This document shows, piece after piece, positions 58,051 to 64,000 of a DNA stretch of 64,000 bases. Numbering within the stretch: the first letter of the stretch is position 1; each line of letters starts with the position of its first letter. This DNA comes from Streptomyces sindenensis (lineage in GTDB: Bacteria > Actinomycetota > Actinomycetes > Streptomycetales > Streptomycetaceae). The notes under the pieces were generated by a model. That model was not told the origin of the DNA. It ran no database searches and worked only from the letters and a program-made list of their open reading frames with translations. The stretch lies in contig NZ_BMSG01000017.1 of the NCBI RefSeq assembly GCF_014649035.1, positions 86,169-150,168 of the forward strand, given 5' to 3'. A program made the translations under genes and the position numbers.

Positions 58051-60144
58051 GTGACGACTGCCAGCGAGCAAGCCCCCGCCACACAGAGTGCCGCCGCGCC
58101 GCCGCCCGTCCTCGACCGGCGGCGGCGCAACATCGTCTTCACGACGATCGTGCTCGGCATGCTGCTCGCGGCACTGGACCAGACGATCGTGGGCACGGCT
58201 CTGCCGACGATCGTGTCGGACCTGGGCGGCGCGGCGCACATGTCGTGGGTGGTCACCGCGTACCTGCTGGCCGAGACGGTGGCCACCGTGCTGGTCGGCA
58301 AGTTCGGCGACCTGTTCGGGCGGAAGCTGGTCTTCCAGGTCTCGGCGATCATCTTCATCACGGGTTCGTTCCTGTGCGGACTCGCCTCGGACATGGTGCT
58401 GCTGATCATCTGGCGCGGGATGCAGGGCATCGGCGCGGGCGGCCTCATGGTCACGTCGATGGCGCTGATCGCGGACGTGATCCCGCTGCGCGAACGGGGC
58501 AAGTACCAGGGTGCGATCGGGGCGGTCTTCGGTATCTCCACCGTGATCGGGCCGCTGCTCGGCGGGCTGTTCACCGACCATCTGACCTGGCGCTGGGCGT
58601 TCTACGTCAATGTGCCGATCGCAATCGTGGTGGTCATCGCCGCCGCCCGCAACATCCCCTCGGTGAAGGCGGCGGGCCGGCCCTCCATCGACTACACCGG
58701 AATCGCGCTGGTCGGCGTCGGGGCCAGCGCGCTGATCCTCGCGACGAGCTGGGGCGGCAACGAGTACGCCTGGGGCTCTGCCGTGATCATCGGGCTCTTC
58801 GTCGGCGGCCTGATCGCGCTCGCGCTGTTCTGTGTCGTGGAGACGCGGGCGAAGGAACCGATGCTGCCGATGCGGCTGTTCCGGAACCCGGTCTTCACGG
58901 TCTGCTCGATCCTCAGCTTCATCGTCGGTTTCGCGATGCTCGGCTCGATGATCTTCCTCCCGACCTATCTCCAGTACGTGGACGGCGACTCGGCGACGCT
59001 GTCGGGAGTGCGGACGCTGCCGCTGGTCGCCGGTCTGCTGGCCGCCTCGATCTTCAGCGGCAACGTGGTGAGCAAGACGGGCCGCTACCGCGTCTTCCCG
59101 ATCGTGGGGACGCTGGTGATGGCGGCCGGGCTGTTCCTGCTGTCCCGTATGGGGCCGGGGACCGGCGTCTGGCTGGAGTCCCTCTACATGGTGGTGCTGG
59201 GGCTCGGCATCGGCCTCGCCATGCAGGTGCTGACCATCGCCGTGCAGAACACCGTCGACTACGAGGACCTGGGCACGGCCACCTCGGGCGTGACGTTCTT
59301 CCGTACGCTGGGCAGCGCCTTCGGCACGGCGGTGTTCGGCACCATCTACGCCAACGCGCTGAAGCCGAACCTCACCGACGGCGTCGCGCAGGCTGTCGCC
59401 GCGGGCGGCGATCCGGCGGTCCTGGCCAGAGCCTCCGAAAGCCCACAGGCCCTGCACGCGCTGCCCACCGCCCAGTCGGAGCCGCTGGCACAGGCCTACG
59501 CGGACACCCTGCACACGGTGTTCCTGTGGACCGTGCCGGTCGCCCTGATCGGCTTCGTCATCGCGCTGTTCCTCAAGGAGGTGAAGCTGCGGGACTCGGC
59601 GCGGCTCGGGTCGACGGACATGGGCGAGGGCTTCGCCCAGCCGGGCAGCGGGGACTCGGCGAAGGTCCTGGAGTACGCCGTGGCCACGATCCTGCACGGC
59701 GCGGGTCCGGAGACCGCCCGGCGGATCACCGCCGAGTCCGACACCCGGCTCGACATGGCGGGGGCCTGGGCGGTGATGCAGGTGGACCTGTTCACCAGGA
59801 TGGTCGGCCACGCGGGCCTCGGGCTGATCGCGGCCCGGCACCGCATCCCGCCGGAGGTCCTGGTGCCCGTCTTCGACCGGATGATCGAGGAGGGCTATCT
59901 GACGGGCGACGGCCGGATCTTCTCGCACACGGCGGCGGGCAGGCGGGAGGCGGCGGTGATCTCCGACGCCTGGGGCCGTTGGCTCAACGACCGCCTGGCC
60001 GAGGACGGCGCACGCCCCGACGACCGCCAACTGAAGGCCACCGTGGACGTCATCGCCAAGCGGCTACTGGCGGAGGACCTGGCCCAGGAGCTGTCCCCCG
60101 CGGCCGGACCGGGCGGCTCTACGCGGGTGGGGGCTCCGGTCTGA
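58051..60144 (+). CDS. MFS drug exporter (DHA2, 14-helix) fused to a winged-helix domain
   Basis: A 697-residue membrane protein. Residues about 25-520 are a 14-helix DHA2 exporter with motif A GKFGDLFGRK, DQTIVGTALPTIV in helix 1 and motif C GPLLGGLFTDH. The extra 150 C-terminal residues are soluble and end with a winged-helix-like unit (AARHRIPPEVLVPVFDRMIEEGYLTGDG, then FSHTAAGRREAAVI), similar to MarR folds. Ordinary DHA2 pumps stop near residue 520. The tail may sense substrate or bind DNA at the membrane. The GTG start follows GGGTGCAGGG. Proton-driven drug export is expected. Confidence 0.9.
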   Translation: MTTASEQAPATQSAAAPPPVLDRRRRNIVFTTIVLGMLLAALDQTIVGTALPTIVSDLGGAAHMSWVVTAYLLAETVATVLVGKFGDLFGRKLVFQVSAIIFITGSFLCGLASDMVLLIIWRGMQGIGAGGLMVTSMALIADVIPLRERGKYQGAIGAVFGISTVIGPLLGGLFTDHLTWRWAFYVNVPIAIVVVIAAARNIPSVKAAGRPSIDYTGIALVGVGASALILATSWGGNEYAWGSAVIIGLFVGGLIALALFCVVETRAKEPMLPMRLFRNPVFTVCSILSFIVGFAMLGSMIFLPTYLQYVDGDSATLSGVRTLPLVAGLLAASIFSGNVVSKTGRYRVFPIVGTLVMAAGLFLLSRMGPGTGVWLESLYMVVLGLGIGLAMQVLTIAVQNTVDYEDLGTATSGVTFFRTLGSAFGTAVFGTIYANALKPNLTDGVAQAVAAGGDPAVLARASESPQALHALPTAQSEPLAQAYADTLHTVFLWTVPVALIGFVIALFLKEVKLRDSARLGSTDMGEGFAQPGSGDSAKVLEYAVATILHGAGPETARRITAESDTRLDMAGAWAVMQVDLFTRMVGHAGLGLIAARHRIPPEVLVPVFDRMIEEGYLTGDGRIFSHTAAGRREAAVISDAWGRWLNDRLAEDGARPDDRQLKATVDVIAKRLLAEDLAQELSPAAGPGGSTRVGAPV

Positions 60145-60189
60145 CCCATCCGCCCCGGGCCGGCCGAAGCTGATGTGCACGCCCCCTGC

Positions 60190-60624
60190 TCAGTCGACGA
60201 AGACCGCCGTCGTGTAGACCCAGGCTCCGTCGATACGGGCGAATCGGCTCTTCTCGTGGAGGGAGTCGGGACGTCCGTCGTCGGTGTAGTGGGCGCGGAA
60301 GGTGACCGTTCCGGTGGAGTGGAAGGCGCTGCCCTCGGTGGTCTCCAGGATCTCCAGGCCCACCCAGCGCATCGACGGGTCGAAGTCGACGCCGGGCGGC
60401 CGGGTCTCGGGGTGCCAGGTGCGCAGCAGGTAGGCCGCGTCCCGGACGACGAAGGCCGCGTACCGGGAGCGCATCAGGGCCTCACAGGTCGGCGCGGCGG
60501 CGCTGCCGGAGTGGAACCGGCCGCAGCACTCCCCGTAGGCGGCGGGCAGGCCGCAGGGGCACGGGGAGGCGGGGGTGATCCGCGGGGCGGCGGTTGCCCG
60601 GGGCCGGGAGGTGCGTCGTTCCAT
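60190..60624 (-). CDS. YchJ-family SEC-C motif protein
   Basis: A 144-residue protein of the UPF0225/YchJ family. The N-terminal zinc-binding cysteines are PCPCG and GECCGRFHSG, followed by EALMRSRYAAFVVRDAAYLLRTWHPETRP and an NTF2-like beta sheet (GTVTFRAHYTDDG, SRFARIDGAWVY). Function is unknown; SEC-C motifs bind zinc and often nucleic acid or partner proteins. The start at 60624 gives the standard family N terminus. It is convergent with the exporter gene. Confidence 0.88.
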   Translation of the reverse strand: MERRTSRPRATAAPRITPASPCPCGLPAAYGECCGRFHSGSAAAPTCEALMRSRYAAFVVRDAAYLLRTWHPETRPPGVDFDPSMRWVGLEILETTEGSAFHSTGTVTFRAHYTDDGRPDSLHEKSRFARIDGAWVYTTAVFVD

Positions 60625-60737
60625 GGGTCCATTGTGACGCGTGGTGGCGGGCGCCCGCGTACGAGCGCCCGCGTACGAGCCGTGCCGCACCGCCGTCGGC
60701 CCGCCCCGCGCGTGGACCGACGGTGACGCGGCACGCG

Positions 60738-61547
60738 TCAGGGCTTGCGCGCGACGCCCGCGTAGCCGGGGATCGGCTCCTCGCCCGGTACGTCGATGAC
60801 CTCGCCGAGTTCGGGGTGCCAGTCGGCCGAGAGCGAGACGCCCGGTTCGACCAGTTCGAGGCCGTCGAAGAACGCCGTCAGCTCGGCGCGGCTGCGGGGG
60901 CGCAGGGTCATCCCGCGCGCCTTGTACATGGCCCGGGCCTGCGCGGCGCCCTCCGGGTCGAAGTCGCCGGTGGTGTGCGAGAGCACGAGGTAGCTGCCGG
61001 AGGGAAGCTGTTCGACCAGCTTGTCCACCAGGGCGGCCGCGCCGTCCTCGTCGTCGATGAAGTGCAGCAGGGCCAGCAGGGAGAGGGCTATCGGCTGCTC
61101 GAAGTCCAGCACCTTGCCGGCCTGGGCGAGGATCGTCTCCGGTTGGCGGGCGTCCGCCTGGATGTACTCGGTGGCTCCCTCGGGCGTCGACCGGAGCAGG
61201 GCCGCCGCGTGGGCCAGCACGATCGGGTCGTTGTCGCAGTAGACGACGCGCGCCTCGGGAGCGGCCTGCTGGGCGATCTGGTGGAGGTTCGGCTCGGTGG
61301 GTATGCCGGTGCCGATGTCCAGGAACTGGCGCACACCGTGCTCGGAGAGCCAGCGGGTCGCGCGGTGCATGAACGCCCGGTTGACCCGCGCCATGTCGCG
61401 GCCCCGCGCGTCCAGGGTGAGCAGTTGTCGCGCCATCTGTTCGTCGACCGGGTAGTTGTCCTTGCCGCCGAGGAACCAGTCGTACATACGGGCCGGGTGC
61501 GGCTTGCTGGTGTCGATCTCGATGGAGTGGCGTTCTTGCCCGGTCAT
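60738..61547 (-). CDS. SAM-dependent methyltransferase (DUF574, Methyltransf_19)
   Basis: A 269-residue methyltransferase of the actinomycete DUF574 family. Landmarks: PHPARMYDWFLGGKDNYPVD at the N terminus, the SAM loop FLDIGTGIPTEPN, VVYCDNDPIVLAHA and SLLALLHFIDDED. Streptomyces genomes hold many copies, often beside HTH/DUF397 pairs as here, yet the methyl acceptor is not known. It lies 45 bases downstream of the DUF397 gene in the same direction, so it may belong to the whiJ-type operon. Confidence 0.92.
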   Translation of the reverse strand: MTGQERHSIEIDTSKPHPARMYDWFLGGKDNYPVDEQMARQLLTLDARGRDMARVNRAFMHRATRWLSEHGVRQFLDIGTGIPTEPNLHQIAQQAAPEARVVYCDNDPIVLAHAAALLRSTPEGATEYIQADARQPETILAQAGKVLDFEQPIALSLLALLHFIDDEDGAAALVDKLVEQLPSGSYLVLSHTTGDFDPEGAAQARAMYKARGMTLRPRSRAELTAFFDGLELVEPGVSLSADWHPELGEVIDVPGEEPIPGYAGVARKP

Positions 61548-61592
61548 GGCGCGCTCCGTGGTCAGAGGTCCGTGGACGATGAGGTGGGGCTG

Positions 61593-61829
61593 TCAGGTGA
61601 GCAGGAAGTCGGCCTGGCCGGCCTTGGCGCCCTGGATGAACGCGGCGATCTCGCCGTTGGAGTAGATGAGAGCCGGGCCGTCGGGGTCGGCCGACTGGCG
61701 GACGGCGACCCGCCCGTCGGCGAGCTTCATGGCCTCGATGCAGTTGCCGCCGTTCCCGCCGCTCCACGGCTTGTACCAGCCCTCGGAGCCCAGGTCACCG
61801 GCCGGCATGCCGTTGTATATGTGGTTCAT
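61593..61829 (-). CDS. DUF397 protein of a whiJ-type pair
   Basis: A 78-residue protein consisting of one DUF397 domain: GWYKPWSGGNGGNCIEAM, then GRVAVRQSADPDGPALIYSN and GEIAAFIQGAKAG. Members pair with XRE/DUF5753 regulators. In S. coelicolor such pairs (Scr1/Scr2, WhiJ loci) affect antibiotic production and development, and have been compared to toxin-antitoxin pairs. The ATG shares its A with the stop codon of the regulator gene (TGATGA), so they are coupled. Confidence 0.92.
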   Translation of the reverse strand: MNHIYNGMPAGDLGSEGWYKPWSGGNGGNCIEAMKLADGRVAVRQSADPDGPALIYSNGEIAAFIQGAKAGQADFLLT

Positions 61830-62689
61830 CACAGCTCCTTGCGGAAGCCCCGGAGGATTTCCTTCGTGCGTTGTGCAGTTGCGGCCTGAGCCGCCATGCG
61901 GTCCATGACTTCGAGGTAGGAGGCCACCTCGGGGCGGGCGTCGAAGTAGACGGCGCCGGTCAGGTACTCGCTGTAGACCATGTCGGGGAGTTCGGGGACG
62001 GCGAACCGGAAGAGGACGAACGGGCCGTAGGTTCCCGGGTGGTGGCCGGATGCGAACTCCGCGATCTGCAGCGTGACATGGGGAAGCTCCGTGGCCTCCA
62101 GCAGCTTGTCGATCTGCCCGCGCATCACCTGCGCGCTCTCGACGGGCCGCCGCATGACGGTCTCGTCCATGATCACCCAGAGCCGGGGGGCGTCCTCCTT
62201 GGCCAGCAGGGACTGCCGTTCCATCCGCAGCGCCACATGGCGCTCGATGTCCTCGGGCCGGGTCTGGCCGACCGCCCCGTTCCGCATCACGGAGCGGGCG
62301 TAGTCCTCGGTCTGGAGCAGGCCGGGCACGAAGTGCGGCTCGTACATGCGCAGCAGGCTCGCGGCGCCCTCCAGGCTGACGTACATGCTGAACCAGTCGG
62401 GCAGCACGTCGTGGAAACGCTGCCACCAGCCCGGCCGGTTCGCCTCCTCGGCCAGGTCGACGAAGTCCTCGGCCTCCTGGTCGGCGACGCCGTACGCCTT
62501 CAGCAGCAATTGGACGTAGGGGATCTTCAGGCCGACCTCGGCCGTCTCCATCCTGCGTATCGTCGCGGGGGCGACCCGGAGGACCTTCGCCGCCTGGTCA
62601 CGGGTCAGACCGACACGCTCGCGCAGATCCTGCAGGCGCTTGCCGAGAACGACCTGGCCCACGGTCGGGGCGGACCGCGGTTCGCTCAC
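61829..62689 (-). CDS. XRE/DUF5753 regulator (WhiJ/Scr1 type)
   Basis: A 286-residue regulator. A lambda-repressor-like HTH (about 15-70; LRERVGLTRDQAAKVLRVAPATIRRMETAE) is followed by the DUF5753 domain (ADQEAEDFVDLAEEANRPGWW to the C terminus), with MYEPHFVPGLLQTEDYAR. I start it at GTG 62689, because GGGGAGG lies six bases before it; the ATG at 62704 is part of that Shine-Dalgarno region and has none of its own. It probably represses its own promoter through the 21-bp palindrome at 62754-62774, with the DUF397 protein as modulator. Confidence 0.9.
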   Translation of the reverse strand: MSEPRSAPTVGQVVLGKRLQDLRERVGLTRDQAAKVLRVAPATIRRMETAEVGLKIPYVQLLLKAYGVADQEAEDFVDLAEEANRPGWWQRFHDVLPDWFSMYVSLEGAASLLRMYEPHFVPGLLQTEDYARSVMRNGAVGQTRPEDIERHVALRMERQSLLAKEDAPRLWVIMDETVMRRPVESAQVMRGQIDKLLEATELPHVTLQIAEFASGHHPGTYGPFVLFRFAVPELPDMVYSEYLTGAVYFDARPEVASYLEVMDRMAAQAATAQRTKEILRGFRKEL

Positions 62690-62753
62690 TTCAGACCTCC
62701 CCATGCGCTGTTTTGCGAGCAGTGTGCCATGCGTGCGCCCCCAACGACACAGT

Positions 62754-62774
62754 CACTCTGTAAATTTCAGAGTG
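62754..62774. promoter_or_regulatory. 21-bp operator palindrome of the whiJ-type locus
   Basis: CACTCTG TAAATTT CAGAGTG is symmetric at every pair except one (T-T), with an A/T centre. It is in the divergent gap between the XRE regulator and the ATPase gene. A -35-like TTGGCA on the minus strand lies beside it. It is the best candidate for the regulator's binding site. Confidence 0.65.
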
Positions 62775-62896
62775 CCCCTTGCCAAGTGTCATCGTCAGGG
62801 GGAGAGTTGACTCCCGAACCAGTTCGCTCAGTCATGCCCGCCCCCGAGCACCCGGGGAACGAAGCGTGACGCAGCCCCCACTGTGAGGAATCGGTC

Positions 62897-63373
62897 GTGG
62901 CACCTGGCAGTGCGCTCATCCCCCGGCTCATGGACCTCAGCCCCGGGACGGAGGCGCTTCGTTACTGCTTCGCGCTGCCGGCGCACCCCGAGTCGGTGGC
63001 CGGTGCGCGGGAGCTGACGCGGGCCCGGCTGGACGCCTGGAAGCTCGGCCGGGACGCCTGTGACGCGGCGGTCCTCATCGTGTCCGAGCTGGTGACCAAC
63101 GCGGTCGTGCACACCGCGAGCACCCGGGTGGTCTGCGAGCTGAGCCGGTTCGGCAGACGCCTGCGGATAGCCGTGCAGGACCAGGGCCACCAGCCCTGCG
63201 GTCCGCGGCTGCGCCCCTCCTCCGACGACGAGCACGGCCGTGGTCTGCTCCTCGTCGACGCGATGAGCAGCGCCTGGGGGTCGCACGACGCGGGGGACGC
63301 CTCCGGGCGCATCGTCTGGGCGGAGCTGCCGCACGGCGCCGAGCAGTTGTCCGGCGCGGAGCGGGCGTGTTGA
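62897..63373 (+). CDS. RsbW-like ATP-binding protein (anti-sigma/AbaA type)
   Basis: A 158-residue GHKL ATPase-fold protein. The N box is DAAVLIVSELVTNAVVHT and the G box DEHGRGLLLVDAMSSAWG. The fold is that of anti-sigma factors of the SpoIIAB/RsbW group, many of which in Streptomyces sit beside whiJ-type regulators. It may bind a partner regulator or sigma factor in the cytosol. The GTG at 62897 is preceded by GAGGAATC. It overlaps the next gene by seven bases. Confidence 0.88.
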   Translation: MAPGSALIPRLMDLSPGTEALRYCFALPAHPESVAGARELTRARLDAWKLGRDACDAAVLIVSELVTNAVVHTASTRVVCELSRFGRRLRIAVQDQGHQPCGPRLRPSSDDEHGRGLLLVDAMSSAWGSHDAGDASGRIVWAELPHGAEQLSGAERAC

Positions 63374-63804
63374 GGAACGCGCTGGCCCGGCTGCGCGCGG
63401 CACACCGGGGCCGGACGCCCGAGCAGGTCCGCGGTGGCCCGGTGCGGCTGGCGCTGCCGGCGTCGATGTCGGCCACTCTGGGGTGCGACGCGGTCGGCGT
63501 GCCCGCCCGGCACGGCTTCCGCCTGATGTCCCATCTGCCGCGCACCGGCTGCGTCTTCGCCGACGCTGACCGCTGGTGGTGGATCGTCCCGACCGGCTCC
63601 GACCTGGATCTGGACTGGCCCGAGCAGGTGACGTACGCACGCGACGCGGCCGTGCCCGGCGGACGCCCCCGGTTGATCCACTCACCGGACGCCCTGACTC
63701 CCTACACCCCGCCCATTCCGCTGTTCCTGATGGTCTGCCAGGTGACGGGAGTGGTCCCGAGCTGGGACGCCCCGGGTACGCGGAGCGTCGTGTCCGCGCC
63801 GTAG
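63367..63804 (+). CDS. Conserved-type cytosolic protein, unknown function
   Basis: A 145-residue protein with a basic N terminus (LRNALARLRAAHRGRTPEQV) and a Trp-rich middle (CVFADADRWWWIVPTGSDLD), ending TPPIPLFLMVCQVTGVVP. GTG 63367 lies seven bases inside the ATPase gene, so translation is coupled. Proteins of this size and Trp-rich type commonly follow such ATPases in Streptomyces, by my recollection. No enzymatic motif is visible. Confidence 0.78.
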   Translation: MLRNALARLRAAHRGRTPEQVRGGPVRLALPASMSATLGCDAVGVPARHGFRLMSHLPRTGCVFADADRWWWIVPTGSDLDLDWPEQVTYARDAAVPGGRPRLIHSPDALTPYTPPIPLFLMVCQVTGVVPSWDAPGTRSVVSAP

Positions 63805-63832
63805 CCGCCCCGGTGACCGGGCACAGAGCCCG

Positions 63833-63881
63833 CGACCGAACGAGCCGGGCCCGGTCAGGTCGGGCCCGTCTCGTTCGGTCG
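63833..63881 (+). terminator. Terminator of the ATPase operon
   Basis: Twelve-base arms CGACCGAACGAG (63833-63844) and CTCGTTCGGTCG (63870-63881) enclose a further GGGCCC/GGGCCC stem. It lies 29 bases after the stop codon. Confidence 0.8.
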
Positions 63882-63976
63882 TGCTGCCGGCCGGGTACTG
63901 TCGGGCGTCGCACGGCAGACGGCAGTTCGACGACAGGGTCTAGGGGTCGTCTTCAAAGGGGATCGGGTGGTGAGAG

Positions 63977-64000
63977 ATGATCCTGGTCATGGTGCGTCGT
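63977..64000 (+). CDS. Start of a gene cut by the window edge, possibly a transposase
   Basis: ATG ATC CTG GTC ATG GTG CGT CGT runs off the end, giving M-V-R-R from the second ATG (63989). IS5-type transposases of Streptomyces often begin M-V-R-R, and the preceding GGGTCTAGGGGTCGTCTTC (from about 63937) could be a terminal inverted repeat. The other end is outside the window, so this is a guess. Confidence 0.3.

Noticed and set aside
56828..60144. Complete RiPP biosynthetic cluster
   Set aside because: A small protein, ATP-grasp enzyme and exporter are adjacent, but a terminator separates ligase and exporter and no leader/core pattern or protease is seen.

Overview
The window is a stretch of a very GC-rich actinomycete chromosome, almost certainly Streptomyces. 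The evidence is the strong G/C third-position bias in every real gene, GTG and TTG starts, GTGA/ATGA gene overlaps, a WhiB-like protein, an SsgA-like sporulation protein, a small two-domain laccase, a whiJ-type HTH/DUF397/ATPase locus and a Streptomyces-type mce operon. I saw no tRNA, rRNA, CRISPR array or complete insertion sequence. The last bases may be the edge of a transposase gene or insertion element.

Layout. 1-8.9 kb: macro-domain protein, MerR regulator, and a leftward acyl-CoA degradation operon (racemase, acyl-CoA dehydrogenase, thiolase, FadB-like multienzyme) with a divergent enoyl-reductase-like protein. 8.9-15.1 kb: glutaredoxin-like membrane protein, endonuclease V, YCII protein, hydrolase, BNR-repeat protein, SsgA-like protein, and an ABC-F protein behind a structured leader. 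15.1-24.2 kb: AraC regulator with hydrolase, UvrA-like (DrrC-type) protein, acyl-ACP desaturase with a palindromic operator, WhiB-like protein, VOC protein, SNF2 helicase. 24.2-30.5 kb: 16-bp tandem repeats, a secreted small laccase, and divergently a two-gene operon for a secreted ThuA/PQQ-sugar-dehydrogenase and a secreted cupredoxin/Ig-like/DUF1080 protein. 30.5-33.8 kb: LigD-type polymerase and a divergent ATP-dependent DNA ligase (NHEJ-type end repair).

33.8-47.4 kb is one long leftward mce operon: Mkl ATPase, two YrbE permeases, MceA-F, four Mce-associated membrane proteins in two duplicated pairs, and a lytic transglycosylase at the end. Upstream are three secreted proteins of unknown function and a PucR regulator. 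53.8-55.8 kb holds a small unknown gene and an SCP2/acyl-CoA dehydrogenase operon under a clear tandem operator. 55.9-60.1 kb: excalibur protein, a 58-residue protein, an ATP-grasp enzyme and an MFS exporter fused to a winged helix. 60.2-64 kb: YchJ protein, SAM methyltransferase and the whiJ-type locus.

The recurring theme is lipid uptake and breakdown: the mce importer, a beta-oxidation operon with racemase, the SCP2/acyl-CoA dehydrogenase pair, and a desaturase, each with its own operator-like palindromes. The most novel-looking system is the extracellular 24.4-30.5 kb locus. It combines a sugar-oxidising PQQ-type domain, ThuA, a type-1 copper cupredoxin, a 3-keto-glycoside hydrolase-type domain and a laccase. 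This suggests secreted oxidative glycoside breakdown with a copper electron chain. That reading is inference from domain content and has not been tested.
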